A DNA stretch of 64,000 bases, from positions 13,045,730 to 13,109,729 of the forward strand of contig NC_134456.1 of NCBI RefSeq assembly GCF_047948215.1. Reading direction: 5' to 3'. Made by a program: the position numbers and the translations under genes. This document shows positions 35,267 to 48,100 of the stretch, one piece after another. The notes beneath the pieces are model-generated. The model worked only from the letters and a program-made list of their open reading frames with translations. It had not been told where the DNA came from and did not search any database. This DNA is from Lycorma delicatula (lineage: Eukaryota > Arthropoda > Insecta > Hemiptera > Fulgoridae). How positions within the stretch are numbered: position 1 is the stretch's first letter; every line of letters begins with the position of its first letter.

Positions 35267-37050
35267 TATATTTTTTTTTTATTCGGATGTTCATTATTAT
35301 GTATGATAAAATATGCGATCATAAAGTGTTATAGTTAATGACGTATGTAAAAAGAAGCACAGATAAAACGCACCGGAGTTAAGGGACACGCCCTGAAATA
35401 CGTAACATAAATTGTACCACCTTTTTAAAGATGGTACCTCAAGAAATAAAAAATTTATGGACGGATAATATTTTTATTATTGCCCGTAGAATTACTCCTT
35501 AGTTATAACGTGCAATTAATCTAAACAGCCTAATGATAAAATCGATTACCTGTAGTAATATAAGCAAAATACTTCCCGTAAAAATACGCGGGAAATCAAT
35601 TAATAAATTAATAATGATTACTTTTCATACTGAAATAGTTAAAATGTGACATTTCTATTTCACTGAAAATACTTACTAGTTCTGAAAAAACTTCAGAACA
35701 AATTTTGATGAATGATCGAAATAGGAATTTAATTAGAGATATAGATCGATAGAGACTGAACCGTTTTCAGGTTTATTCTTAGTATGTTTTGTGTTGTTAA
35801 CTATATAAGTAAGAAGGTAAGAACTATAAAATATGTTTTTAGAAAGAAAAAAGAAATCTGTTTTCCTTTCGAGTACTATAAAGTAGCAGAAAAAGATCTT
35901 ACTATTTTGCCGTGTAAAAATGGCGTCATTTAACGGTAATTTGTTTTAAAACTTTTTTTTATACAGAAAAATGTAATGTTTCGATGCATTTTAAATACCA
36001 ATCGTTAAGTCTATACACACAATTTAAAAAAAAAAAAATTCGAATATTAAATCCGTTTAAAACGTGTCATGTCCCTTCGGGTAAAAAAAATTTATTTTAC
36101 TGAAAATTTCAGTAAGTTTCTTTCATTACCCTGGTACTGTGTAACCCTTGGCCTATTTAACAATAATTTCTGTTTAACTTTGAATAAAAAAATCAATTTT
36201 TTTACTTGATGCCAGAATGAGTTTCTTATTTCAAATTCCTTACCGTCGCTCAAATTAATTTATATTGAAATACAATTTAAAAAAATATTTTTATAAAAAT
36301 TATCCTTTAAAAACGATTTGAAAATTTAACTTTTATTTTATACGTTTCGGTATTTTCTCTAGCTCCTTTTAATTACGAGTACAAAAGAGCTTTGTCGCAG
36401 TAACAACGTCAGAAGGGCGGATTTCCGGATTTAATTAAGAAAGAAAGAATGTGACACTGCTCGTATTGATTTTTGAAAAAAATATTGCTTTCAGCGTTTC
36501 TCATTCTTTTTTTTTGTGTTTCATGTTATGTTAATATGATGAGTTCTTTTAATACGGTGCGGTACTGTGTATTATTCAAATAAATGCGTTATATTTGTGT
36601 TTTTTCTTTGCTCCTGTTCACATAGTTTCTGAGTTGTGACTGCATCAATGCTTAACACAACTACTTGCCAAAAACCCAATTTGACACATTCACCCATAAT
36701 TTGTGTGGTTTTGGAGCCGTGCTCACAAAAAAAAAAAATCATAGAGCCAAAATATACCCAAAATTATTAAATCTTCGAAACCATTTTTTTTTTTTTTTTT
36801 TTCACTGAAAAGGTCTTTTCCTTCATACCAGATCACATTTTGGATTATTGCGAAACTAAGGTTATATAGCGAAATTTGCTCTTACCTGGCGCTGTTCGCA
36901 AAAATAAAATTTTGGCTTTCTAATATGTTACTCTACAAGTTACAACATGAAAACTTTCAAAAAACATGAAAACGTAACCAAAACGACAGTTTTATTCCTC
37001 TAACTCCGGTTCCTGTGAACCGATTCACTTGAAAATCAATAGATGTTCAT
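35267..37050 (-). repeat. Upstream flank of M1, duplicated at the M3 flank
   Basis: Paralogous to 51075-53230 in the same orientation: shared TTTCCGGATTTAAT, ATTGCTTTCAG, GGTAC-TGTGTAT and AACTCCGGTTCCTGTGAACCGA. At 36505 this copy lacks the family B element present at 51921-52680 in the other copy. Confidence 0.65.
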
Positions 37051-37264
37051 CACCATACAATGTTTCGTTGAAATCGGTAAAGATTTGCGCCCGGTAGAAC
37101 GGACAAAAGCTTTTATGTGTACATACACATATGTATGTACAGAACAAACGTAATGATTCTGATCAAAAATTAGATATTTAATAAAATGCCAGAAATAATT
37201 TACTTTCTTAACGAAAAGTACCGAAAAATGTTTATTTCATATTCAACCCTCCCCTTAAAATGGC

Positions 37265-37680
37265 ATAATATGTTTTATCTTTTAAAGAAAGTATTGTGAT
37301 CGCGAAAAATTTCGGTTTTCAGATTTCAACGGATATATCCATTTTGATCATCCATGAATCCACTTTGACTAGTTTCGGCGTGATGTCTGTACGTAAATAT
37401 GTATCTAGCATAACTCAAAAACTATTGGCCGTAGGATGTTGAAATTTTGGATTTAGGACTATTGTAACATCTAGTTGTTCAACTCCTCTTTTGATTGCAA
37501 TCGACCGGACCAAAACTGTCAAAAAAAAGTCCAAAATCAAAAAAAAAAAAAATGGATTTTATATCATAACTTATTTTTCATTATTTATACAGTTACAGCT
37601 AAGTGATATTAATGAAATATTTGGTTCTTATAAGGGGAAGGCAAATCGGTTCGAAACCGACTTCATATACATTCTTTTTC
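37265..37680 (+). repeat. Dispersed repeat family A, longest copy
   Basis: GTATTGTGATCGCGAAAAATTTCGG, TTTTGACTAGTTTCGGCGTGA, ACTATTGGCCGTAGGATGTTGAAATTTTGG, TGCAATCGACCGGACCAAAA and an end GGTTCGAAACCGACTTCATA. Inverted partial copy at 50095-50395. No protein-coding frame is shared. Confidence 0.75.
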
Positions 37681-37689
37681 TTTAACTTC

Positions 37690-39095
37690 TTTTTCTTAAT
37701 TTAAATATATTGATTTATTAATAATTATTGACTGCTGATTATAAAAAAATTATAATTAATAATAATTCTATAATAACAACGAAAAAAAAATTAGAAGTTA
37801 TTAGTGAAATAAAATGTTATGTATTTTCATTTTAATTCAAACATTTTGACACAGGTTAATAATTATTAATAAATCAATAAGTTAAAAAATACATGCGTAT
37901 AAGAAGTTATATTCTAACCGATGTGTGCACGGTTACGGATCCGACATGTTTTCACTTACAACACATAACTATTTGAGCGACGTGAAACAAAATTAATATA
38001 TAAACTAATATAAAATACTGATACTGACACCACAAAAAAATAGGATGCAATGTGGTGTACACCACAATGCAATTGTGTAACTGCCTACTTTATTAAAGAA
38101 TTGGAGGAGGGTCGTATCTTACTTTGAAAAGAAATAAGTTTAAATAAAGTCAGCAAAAAAATGTGTATTTGTAATTGTTGGAGTTGCACAAGAAATAAAA
38201 ATAGCCGTTGGTACCACCACAAAATTTTTTTTGTTGAGATTACTTGTCGGTCACTACCCGATGAAGTACACTGCGACAATGTTAACATTTGACCTACACA
38301 ATACGACTTGACACCAACAACAATGACCATAACCTATACGCATTCCAAGGACACAACATTAATTTAATACACGTACAAGGAAATGTGAGGTGTCCACATC
38401 AGAGTTTTTAGTTATATCTTGATTTAGAGGTTAATTGAAGTTTTTCAATCTTATATTTTCTACATCGATGAGCCTTGAAACCACTTTAAAAACATTTTGT
38501 CCGGTTGGCATATTAATTTCCAGTAGCACATACTACCCGATGTTTAAAGCAACTAGAAACAAGTTCGTTAATCATGTTCTTGGCTTGCTTGACCTTTTAA
38601 TATCCACACGAGTAAGGTTCTTGTTTTAAAACTAATCTCTATTTTTAATAAACACTTGATATTGTACAATTTTCTTTGTATACACGCAAATACTAATTAC
38701 ATAATTATTATTACATATTCCTTGTAATAATATAATGTAAGTTACGCGTACATGCTTAATTAAATAGGACGATGTGAATCGAACGAGCACTGTATTAGAA
38801 CTTTACATCATGAAAATATAATTAAAATAATTATTACAATATTAACAGAGACTAAACCTAAAAATTTACAAATCCTGATCAGAAAATCTAAAAATCGATT
38901 CCAACATGTCGATACGTAAAAGATGTTTGAATAATTAAACAGATTATGGAATGATTAATACAACTATAATACGACAGTGTATACTTCATGTATGAAAACT
39001 AAATGACCAACTTCGGAAATGTTATTTTCTTTTGTATAACACGAAAATGCCTTTAATTTCATTTTTTTAAGCAAACTGATTTCAATTTCTGATTT
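37690..39095. other. Intergenic with repeat-A end fragment
   Basis: 38342-38403 is the reverse complement of 49715-49775 (GATGTGGACACC, TTCCTTGTACG, TATTAAATTAA), an end or boundary fragment of repeat A. An AT-rich inverted repeat (TTGATTTATTAATAATTATT) spans about 37709-37880. No gene seen. Confidence 0.45.
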
Positions 39096-39399
39096 CTTTC
39101 TTTTCTTTTTCCTGTTTTTTAGCCTCCGCGAATTACCGTTGAGATATTATTTCAGAGGATGAATGAAGATTATATGTATGAGTGTAAATGAAGTGGTAGT
39201 CTTTTACAGTCTCAGTTTGACCGTTCCTGAGATATGTAGTTAATTGAAACCCAACCACCAAAGAACACCGGTATCTACGATCTATTATTCAAATCCGTAT
39301 AAAAATAAATGACTTACTAGGACTTGAACGCTGGAACTCTCGACTTCCAAATCAGCTGATTAAGGAAGACGCGTTCACCACTAGATCAACCCGGTGGGT
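39096..39399 (-). repeat. SINE family A, full-length minus-strand copy
   Basis: Complete reverse complement from tail (TTTTTCCTGTTTTTTAGCCTCCGCG) to head (CACTAGATCAACCCGGTGGG). Target-site duplication not obvious. Confidence 0.85.
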
Positions 39400-40009
39400 A
39401 AGTTAATTATTTGCTTTTCTTAAACTCGCAATGTTTTTTTTTCTCTATGTTTGTCCTCAAATCTTGCATCCTTAATTTTACATACTTCCTGACTGCCTAT
39501 TGATGAAATTTTGCACAGTTACTAATGTCGGGTGACAATACAAAATTCCACCATTAATTTTGCAAACATCCCTCTGTAAGGGGATAAATTAAGGATACGG
39601 GTGTAAAAAATTGCAAAATCAACAAAACGGCTATGCGGAATTTCAATATATGATGTTATGTTTTGAAATCGAAATTAATCTACTAATTAAACTCGTGCAA
39701 TGTACGATAATAATTTGATTAAAATATGACTAAAAACTATAAAGCAAGTTTTTAAAAATTTTGAAAAAGTTTTGTAATATTATTTTAATTTGTTTTAACC
39801 CGATTAATTTTATTTCTTACAATTTCTAACCGTTTATAAACCGCTTAAACCAATAATAATTTAGCAATATATTTTGCATATTGCTTATCGATATATAAGA
39901 TAAAATATTTATTTATAAACGTTTCTAATTAGTTACAGATGTAAAAAGAACACGTCCGTTTATTGGGTCACACCTTCAATTTTGTACAATAAATTATTTT
40001 TTAAAGACG

Positions 40010-40900
40010 AGAACCGCATGAAAAAAACGTTTCCACAAACGTAATTTTTATATGCTTTTATTTAACTCCATCTTCGTAACTGCCATTCTGTTGGTGGCGG
40101 GGTAATCGAAACTTTTCCATCTAAACTACACGTATATACATAAGCCTTTACTATTAATCGTGAAACAATGAAAATAAATTATAATAAAGAGTTACTGAAA
40201 AATATTATAATTCTAATTACGTTCATATTCTTATAATAAAAATAAGTATTAAATTCAATTCAACTCGTTAATTCTCAATTCGTTGATCAACTGTAAAGCA
40301 GCCAACGCTTTTTTAGACACCTAAATGTAAAACATAAAATAACAGTGGTTTAGACCCGAAGTTAATTTAACGATTAAGATTCTGGAAATAACTTTCTTAA
40401 TGGAAAATACTAAGTCAACTACTCATAGCGCTATTTATTTATTAGTGAACGGAAAAGTTAGTAATGATAAAACGACTGCAAACTCAAGCAGGAGAATTTT
40501 TGACGTGAATTTTGACTTACTGAGAAACTGTACAAGCTTTCCACTGTGTTTATATTTTAATTAAAAATTTTTCATTATTTGAAAGATAACCGAAGAATAC
40601 ATTAAAATAAAATACGAGAGAAAATATACTTAATGATTTATAATTTTTAAATTGTACGATTGTGACGTCCTATTACAGGAAATATCAGTCACTGATAATT
40701 CATTTATTATTACGGGATACCGCTGGTTTACCGCAGGTTATCATCACATGTAACATTTTTTCTTTTAATCTTGGTTTAAATACTACATTCTGATTGGTAA
40801 TGCATCGAAAGGCCCAAGGTTACTTCTCAGATCGAGTCCACAAGTCGATTAACTGTCGGATGAAAATCCAACAAGAACGACTAATCAGTTGAAATATTAT
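40010..40900 (-). repeat. Module C, inverted copy
   Basis: The reverse complement matches 60080-60830: ATTGTGACGTCCTATTAC, TTTTAATCTTGATTTAAATACTA and AATTCTCAATTCGTTGATCAACTG. Part of it (about 40080-40300) also matches 45690-46060 inverted. It is non-coding in all copies. Confidence 0.6.
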
Positions 40901-41179
40901 GTCAAAATTTAATATTAACAGTTGGAAATATTATAGTTCCTGTACATTTTATATTGTACGTTGCGCTGCTATATTAATAATTCAGTGGGCGGCAAAATAT
41001 TTTATACGCTCTGAAATTTGTGTTCTATTATACAAATCTCTTGCGGGAATCGGCCATCTGGAACCGCTCTCGTGCCTGTATCTCTAATACGATTGAGTAT
41101 GCTAAATAAATTTTTCTCTTGTGTTCGGTTTAAATTTCATGAACTTTCTGATTTTTCCAAAGTTCATCTTAAGAAAAAG

Positions 41180-41210
41180 AAAAACACACACACACACACA
41201 CACACACATT
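41180..41210. repeat. (AC)n microsatellite
   Basis: AAAAACACACACACACACAC-type run followed by ATTTATTAATC. Confidence 0.85.
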
Positions 41211-41579
41211 TATTAATCTTTGTGCGCACATCATACTGTGACTTTTAGCTGATCTGTTCTTTTATCCCATCGTTATTTCGCAAGCTGCCTTGCATTTTAT
41301 TTTAAAAAAATATTATTTTTATGCATTTTTCAGATCTTATCATTTGGTGTTGAAATATAAAACGGTATTATTTCTATTTTTGTTAAAATTCTTGCTATTA
41401 TTATTCTTTTATTGATGTGACAATCGATTATTAAATTTGTAAGAGAGGATATTAAAATAACGAACTAAATATACTTATTATAATGTTCGTTTGGATATTA
41501 TGTCCTAAAATTATGTCTAGCACAAACATATTCCAAAATACCAAAACAACTCGTACGTCAAAATTTCAATTTTTTTAAT

Positions 41580-42890
41580 TTTATTCAAACAAGACAATTT
41601 AAATTTAAAACACATTTACGATGATAATGTAAACGTCGACATGTCTTTTGATGATTTTAAATCAATATGCGATCGAGTTTGGAATACAAACCGATATAAT
41701 TTTCTAGCCATCGACAAAGATAAGGGTAAAAATAAAGGTCGATATAGAAACAATATCGATAAATTCATCATTATTGAACGTAACGTATAACGTTAACAAA
41801 AAGATTGTTTTTAAGTTTCTTTTTTTTCTTTATAGAGCAATGAAAAAGGAGAAACAAATGATTGAAATTGACAAGCTTAATAAAAATTTTAAACGTAAAC
41901 ATGCAGCTTTACGATGGGTTTGGCTGAAGAAGAAGCTTTATTTGCTAAACGTTTCAAACCGATAATAGATCCTATAAATGAAATTAAAGGAAAACTAAAT
42001 AGACCCAGACAACCTCCACCTAAAACCGATGGAGAAATTGATGTAGACAGAGTAGGGCGTGAATCGGGTGATAGATTGTCGGCTCATTTAGAAAGACACC
42101 AAGATAGATGTGTTTTCACATCTATCTTGGTGTCTATGAGTTTATTGGAACAAGATTCAGAAGAAGAAGAATATGTAGCCTATTCTACATTATTATCTGA
42201 ACAAACAACATTGCCGCTATATTCTGAACAATCTCAAGAAGAACAACCAAGAATATATAGAAAATATACGCCTATATTAGAAGACAGCGACACTGAAATA
42301 ATTAAACCGTACATGGAAACGTTAAAAACTGGTCCAAAAACATTTCTAGACCGTATACGGTGTAAAGTACGATAAAAATACAGATATTTGTACTTTGGGC
42401 GACATTAAAATTTAAAGACGATAAAATTCATTTGGGGGATTTCATTTATTCGGCCACACCAGGTCTTTTAGAGTTGTTGGTTTATAAAAATCCAGACTTG
42501 AAAAAGGTTCACACAGAAGATATGAAGGTATATGGAGAAATGTTGAAATATACTGGTGCTCATTTGACGGAACGACACGATTCACAAACAGTGAAATCGA
42601 ATAAATCTTTTAAATATAATGAAGTAATTAGAAAATTGTTTCCTATAAAAAAAAACCGTTTACCCAATATCCCCATATAAAACACCATCCACGTCTTTTA
42701 GTGGCTCTGGGTTGTTGCATGCACAATTCAATTATAATCCAGTATATTTATATTGGGACGATCCAAACGAATTGATTGATATAATGTACACACTTGTGGG
42801 TGAATATGATGCTAGAAACAAGACCGTTTCAAATGAAATCATATCCATAATTAAAGAATTGAAAGGTTTTGAATTTGAATAGGTTTTTAA
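41580..42890 (+). pseudogene. Frameshifted multi-domain relic, possibly Maverick/Polinton-like
   Basis: Four open pieces follow each other on one strand. First, 41641-41790 (49 codons, FDDFKSICDRVWNTNRYN then IDKDKG) may be the end of a packaging-ATPase-like frame. Second, 41914-42375 is a basic start KRFKPIID, Pro-rich RPRQPPPK, then a Glu/Ser-rich middle. Third, 42432-42680 contains SATPGLLELLVYKNPDL and YGEMLKYTGAHL. Fourth, near 42735-42880, VYLYWDDPNELIDIMY ends EIISIIKELKGF. The last three pieces together resemble an uncharacterised protein found in many copies in arthropod and cnidarian genomes, from memory of its motifs. The link to Maverick/Polinton elements is inference. A perfect palindrome lies inside (42094-42135). 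Not functional as it stands. Confidence 0.4.
42094..42135. repeat. Perfect 19-bp inverted repeat, 4-nt loop
   Basis: The arms 42094-42112 (AGACACCAAGATAGATGTG) and 42117-42135 are exact reverse complements around TTTT. It lies inside an open frame. Confidence 0.95.
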
Positions 42891-42929
42891 ATATTACTTT
42901 TAAATTTCTTTAAACAAAAAGCAAAGTAA

Positions 42930-43175
42930 TGAATATAGATGTAATGAGAGAACGATAAAATTTAAGATTGATCAGAATAATTTCACAGAGGAAAGATAAT
43001 TCTGTGAAATGTATCACGAGAATAGAATTCTTGTTTAAAAACCGATAAAAGAATCAACAGAAAATGAGATCTATCAGGAACTCGTAGGTACAGCTGGAAA
43101 AATAAAGATGGAAATATATATATGTTGCAAGGGATCACATATTATAAATGTTATGTAATAACATTAAATTTCTAT
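42930..43175 (+). repeat. Module D, inverted paralogue of 58800-59010
   Basis: CAGAATAATTTCA, GGAAAGATAATT, GAAAATGAGATCTATCAGGAACTC and GATGGAAATATATAT all recur in reverse complement at 58800-59010. Non-coding. Confidence 0.7.
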
Positions 43176-43510
43176 TATTCTATTTTACACATTACAATGT
43201 TGTTCATTAATACAATATTGAAAAAAATATTGACTTTACAATGTTGTAAAGTATTTATAATTGAATTTAGAGAAATTAATGAAATTTAACAGAAATAAAT
43301 TGAATTTATTTCTGTATAGAATGTTTTAGAGAACATAACTGAAAGGAGAATTAAAAAATTGAAACCGAGAACAGAAAAAAAAAAAATTTTTTTACTTATT
43401 ACAATTTTTATGGTACATCTACTTCATCTAAATTTCGTATACATTATTAAAAGTATTTCCTGTGCTTCTCCAAAAGTAGCCGGCCATATGGAAGTTGTTC
43501 ATTTCATTTC

Positions 43511-43594
43511 AGGAAAAGGATAAAAATGTGGGAATTATAAATATGAGTACAACAACCGGACGACATTGTTAATCCAACTACGTTACCCCATCAC
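43511..43594 (-). pseudogene. Decayed exon 2 of a peptide gene (M2)
   Basis: On the minus strand an acceptor-like TTTTTTTAAG is followed by GTGATGGGGTAACGTAG. In the expected phase the frame stops after five residues (TAG, plus-strand 43580-43578). Further on, TGTCGTCCGG-TTGTTGTA aligns with TGTGGTCCGTTTGGTTGTA, which encodes the CGPxGC loop in P1/P3, with a deletion that shifts the frame. The adjoining 43610-43700 matches the conserved intron block. Exon 1 of this copy is absent, since the region where it should lie is replaced at about 44650. Confidence 0.6.
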
Positions 43595-43599
43595 CTTAA

Positions 43600-44640
43600 A
43601 AAAATAAATAAATAAAACAAATATTGTGGTTTAATAGTAGCACGATTAATTTTGAACAAGTTCTTGTACATATAAGGGTCAGAATTTCAAGATATATTTC
43701 AAAAAAACACAAATCTTATCTTAAAATTTATTAATGCTTAATAACATAAAGATTTATGCTTAAATCTATTATTTTCAAATTTTTTATTGAAATACATATC
43801 GCCAGCTAGTAAATTGCCAAAAATGTATAATAGAAAAACTAATAGGAAATCCTTTTTTTTTCTTTAACCTTCGGGTCCACCGTTAGGTAATGCTTCAGAG
43901 GATGAGATAAATGATTTGTAGCGTGTGTGAAAATGCCATGAATACCCGCAATCCTTTAGAAATCTAAAAGTTTACTTCAAATTAATCTTTTTATTCTACT
44001 AATTTTCACTTCATTAATAAAATTCGTTTATAATAAATAAATCATCAAAAAATGTATTTAACTATTAGTAATACGCATTTATCTCGTTATATACGCATTT
44101 CTTTTTTACATTTTTTTTTTCTCTTAAGCATAGAATTAAAGAACCCTAACCAAGGTGGTATACCTCTTATTGATGATGATGAAATTATAAATGATAGTTT
44201 ATATAAATGTTTTTGAGATTTTTCGAGGTAAATAAAGCTAATATTATTTTTTTAAAATAATTATCATATAAAGACTAATGAAAATTATAAATGAAAAAGG
44301 AAAACAGCAATAAACATTCTAAAAACTAAAGATAACAATAAACTTTTCCCAATTAATAATCACCATCGCTAGTAATTATAATTCTTGTAAATAAAACTCC
44401 AGGAACAACGGCAACATAGAATTTTAAATAGAAAACTAAAACCAATACACAGCTTTACTATTCAAGTTTTGAAATGGAAAGTAAAAAAAAGACCATTATT
44501 ATCTTTTTTTTACGTTGTCAGGATTAATTTTAGTAAAAAATTTCAAACGATAAGAAAATATGGAAGCAATATTGTGAACTTTCCTGATATTTCCTCAAGA
44601 TTTAAAATATCTAATTTATAAATAAAAATCTTTATCTTCT
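43600..44640 (-). repeat. Intron remnant of M2, duplicated at 49310-50600
   Basis: Shares TTGAAATACATATC-CCAGCT, AGAAATCTAAAA-TTTACTTCAAATTAAT, ATTAATAATCA-CAT-GCTAG and TCTTGTAAATAAAACTCCA-type text with the M3 intron. A SINE B fragment is inserted at 43856-43949. Confidence 0.7.
43856..43949 (-). repeat. SINE family B, 5'-truncated, 8-bp target-site duplication
   Basis: TTTTTCTTTAACCTTCGGGTCCACC to AAAATGCCATGAATACCC. AATCCTTT flanks it at 43848-43855 and 43950-43957. The paralogue at about 49370-49390 is an empty site. Confidence 0.75.
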
Positions 44641-44937
44641 TTTCTTCCACTAGTCATTTTTTTTTGACCCGGTGGGTTGGGACCCCTGTGCCTCCTCACA
44701 CTATACGTAAGGAGAGTAATCTTACGGGCAAATATTAAAAAAAAAAAAAAAATACCCGTTTAGAGATTTCTTATTTCAGAAGGTACCATCTTTAAATAAC
44801 GATATGTTACAAATCAGGGTGATTTGTGAACAAGCGTGCGTTCTATCTCTGCTTCTTTTCACACCTGTAATTAATTATGTTAAAATATTTTATCGTACGT
44901 AATTATAATTAACTTCCAAACAAACAAAAATAAATAT

Positions 44938-45068
44938 CACCACATCCTTTTTCGAAACGGATATTATTATCAATTGCGGTAAAGAGGATACTGGGCTTCT
45001 GTAATGGAATCATCTCCTACATAAATTGATATATAAAGAGGTTCTACCTTCATCCTTTTAAAACGGTT
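44938..45068 (+). promoter_or_regulatory. Core promoter and upstream block of P1
   Basis: CCACATCCTTTTTCGAAACGG then ATATTATTATCAAT (44938-44976), GTAATGGAATCATCTCC (45001-45017), TATAAAG at 45032 (77 bp before the ATG) and ACGGTT at about 45063, 31 bp after TATA. Confidence 0.7.
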
Positions 45069-45108
45069 GATTTCTTAAGTAGTAGCAGATTATTCATTTA
45101 TTTCAACA

Positions 45109-48100
45109 ATGAAACAAGCTATAGTTTTATTTGTAGTTTTTATAGCGTTATTCGCTGCAATTGCAACCGCTAGATCTGAAACTCGACTGTATGTTGATGA
45201 TGATGAAAACTTACTTCATCGTTCCGGTAAGTTTTTATTTGTGTCGATACCGATTCTATTAGAAATAAAATCTGTTGTTTTTTTATTATTCTGATTATTA
45301 GCAATTCGAATCAGAAAATTTGATTTAGTTATCAAGTGAAACAAGATGGCCGCCACATCGGTTAAGACTTACTTTTTGCACAAACTCTGTTGTTTGTCGT
45401 CGGATTTTAACAACTAAGGTGTCGTTTTGTTCACAAAAAATGCTTCATAATTTTATAATATAACACGATTTGATAAATCTAATAATTCATATGATATTTA
45501 AGATTAAACTTAAAAAGACCGCCATTTTGAAATTTGCCAACGAAGAGTTTCGTTATTTTTTTGTATTTTTAATATAAATACATATTTAGTGAGCTATTAA
45601 ACGATAGTGACATATTTTCACAATACCCCAAAACTTGGAATCAAAAATTCATTTGCTTGGGTTTGTACTCGTATTAATGAACGTTTCCGTTCAGGAATAG
45701 ATAGCGGTAGTTACGGTTGACTTAGATTTTCCGTTAAGAAACAAGGACTATATTTCTAAGATCTTACTCTATTAAGTAACATTAGATTAAAATCGCTAAA
45801 TGTATTTTATAATCTACATTTTGGTGTCTAAACAACGCTACGGTTACTTTACAATTCATCGATGAATTGAGAATCAATATATTAAATTTAATTCTGTAGC
45901 GTTAAGTGCTACGAATAAAATTAGAAAAACAATATTTTTCAATAACGTTTTATTTTAATCTACTCTCATCGTGTCAAAATTAAAAGCAAAGGCGTGTATA
46001 CGGGGTTGTTAAATAGTAAAGTTTCGATCACCCCACCACCGACACAATGACAGACAAGAAGCGAGAGTTAAATAAAAGCATTTTAAAATTACCTCTGTAA
46101 AAATTGTTAATAATTAATAATTTTGGAATTAATTGCATTGATCATTAGCACAAAAAGAATGTATTATTTCTTGAGGGAGTCGTTTGTTAAAAAAAAATGC
46201 AATTTAAGTCACAAAATTAGGATGTGTTCCTTTGAACGCGTATGCGTTTTCCCCTCTCTCTTCTTTTTGTATCTGGAATTAATTATAGACATCTATACTT
46301 AAATATTTTATCGTAGGTATTGATAACTAATATGCGAAACAATTGCCACATCCTTTTCCGAACGGATATTATTATCAATCGAGATAAAAACCACACGGAT
46401 TTCTGTAACGGAATCATCTCCTTCTCCAAATGTAATATAAAAAGAATTCGATCATTATCCTTTTAAGACAGTTAACTTCGGAATTACCAGTTGGTTATTA
46501 ATTTATATCAATAATGAAGCAAGCTGTAATTTTATTCGTAGCAATTGTAGCGTTATTCGTCGTAATTGCAACCGCTACAACTTATCCTCCATTCGACCTA
46601 ATTGGTGATGAAGACGTTTTTCACGATAAGTTATAGTTTTATTGATTCTATCACGGTTTAATAAATATTTTATTAATATATTCTATTGTAGAACCTAAAG
46701 AAAGTATTCTTACAAATATAGATACAAAAATACTTTTTTGTGGAGTTAGGGAATTGAAAGATCTATATAATAAAAAACTTTAGATTTACCAATAAATAAC
46801 AGGCCTGCAGGCTATAAATCTCTTAAGCAATTATTAAACAATCAGAAATTAAATTAATAAATTAAAATTAACAAAATAAAAAATGTAATTAGCATCTTCA
46901 AATCAGTTTGCTTAAAAAAAATAATAATAAAATAAAGAAATTTTCGATTTATATAAAAGAAAATAATAGTTCGTAAGTTTGTAATTCATCTTTCAAACAT
47001 TTAGTACCATACACTATATTTGTACTAATTATTTCATATACTGAATAATTACTCAAATAACTTGTATGTCCGAGTACGTACTAAAATCGTAGGGTGAGAA
47101 TCGATTTTTAAATTTTCTGATGAAGAGTGTCCTGATAAGAAATGTTATTGCTTTTTTGTTTTCTTTTCATTAAATTTAAATTTCTGTACTTTGCAGACTA
47201 TACAGTAGATTTGGACTCGTAAATTTCTAGATTTAGTTATAATAATAATTGGATTATTCAATTGGCATGTATTTTTTTATGAAAAAAAAACTTCTGGTTG
47301 TATCATTGTTAGTTTTTCAGAATTATTTGTTGTAAAACATAATATAATTTGCTTTTATTATTTGACATTACATTAATAGTCTTTTTTTTTAGAAAAATAT
47401 ATTTAGTATTCGATTATTATAATGTATTGATGTTATTCTGATATTCAATATATTTTTTAGAGAAAATCCAGTAATAATGATTAGAAAAATGAAGGTATAC
47501 ATATGTAAATATTCTTCTCAAGAAGCATCGTTCACTTTTTTTTTACACAGAAAGCTTTATATGTCTTTTGCTATTGAAGAAGAGATAGAATTTGAAAGAT
47601 GCGAAATAAAATTAACTTTAAATATATAAGTAAAATCGACTTTGTTAAAAACGAATAAATATCGCTTTATTAAAAAAAAAATTGTTACATTAGTTAATTT
47701 GTTGCAGTTGGTTCGTGCACGCACGCGTGTGTGTCTTTCTATCTCTGCGTATGTGTACGCGCATGCTCGCAGTTATGCCAGTCAATATACGCACAAGCGT
47801 GTGCATTAACTGACAACCGTAAAGGATGCATACAACCTGAGAAGACAAAATCTTTCCTAAAAAATAAAACGTCAAGACGCGCAAGGACATAGGACATCAC
47901 TCACGGAAATATTAACAAAGGTCCTATCAGGCATACCAACGAAATGAGGAACGAATTTGATCCCAGTTCCTTTTTTCACCGCACTGTATGTCCTACTGCA
48001 AATTAACATGCCAAGCGGACAGTGCAGCCGAAATATAATACAAATTATAAAATGAAATTATTACTCTTACAGAAAGCAACTGTCTGTGAGAGGTGCCACA

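Noticed and set aside
45001..45017. NF-kB/Rel site reading of GGAATCATCTCC
   Set aside because: It does not fit the GGGRNNYYCC-type consensus. It is conserved, but the factor cannot be named from sequence.
46626..46640. U12-type AT-AC donor in P2
   Set aside because: The sequence is ATAAGTT, not the ATATCC consensus, and the paralogue has an ordinary GTAAGT at the same place.
47690..47890. 66-codon minus-strand frame, also present at 54886-55107
   Set aside because: It is shared only because both lie in the near-identical duplicated units. It has no signal peptide, family motif or promoter, and it covers a CG/TG-alternating low-complexity stretch.
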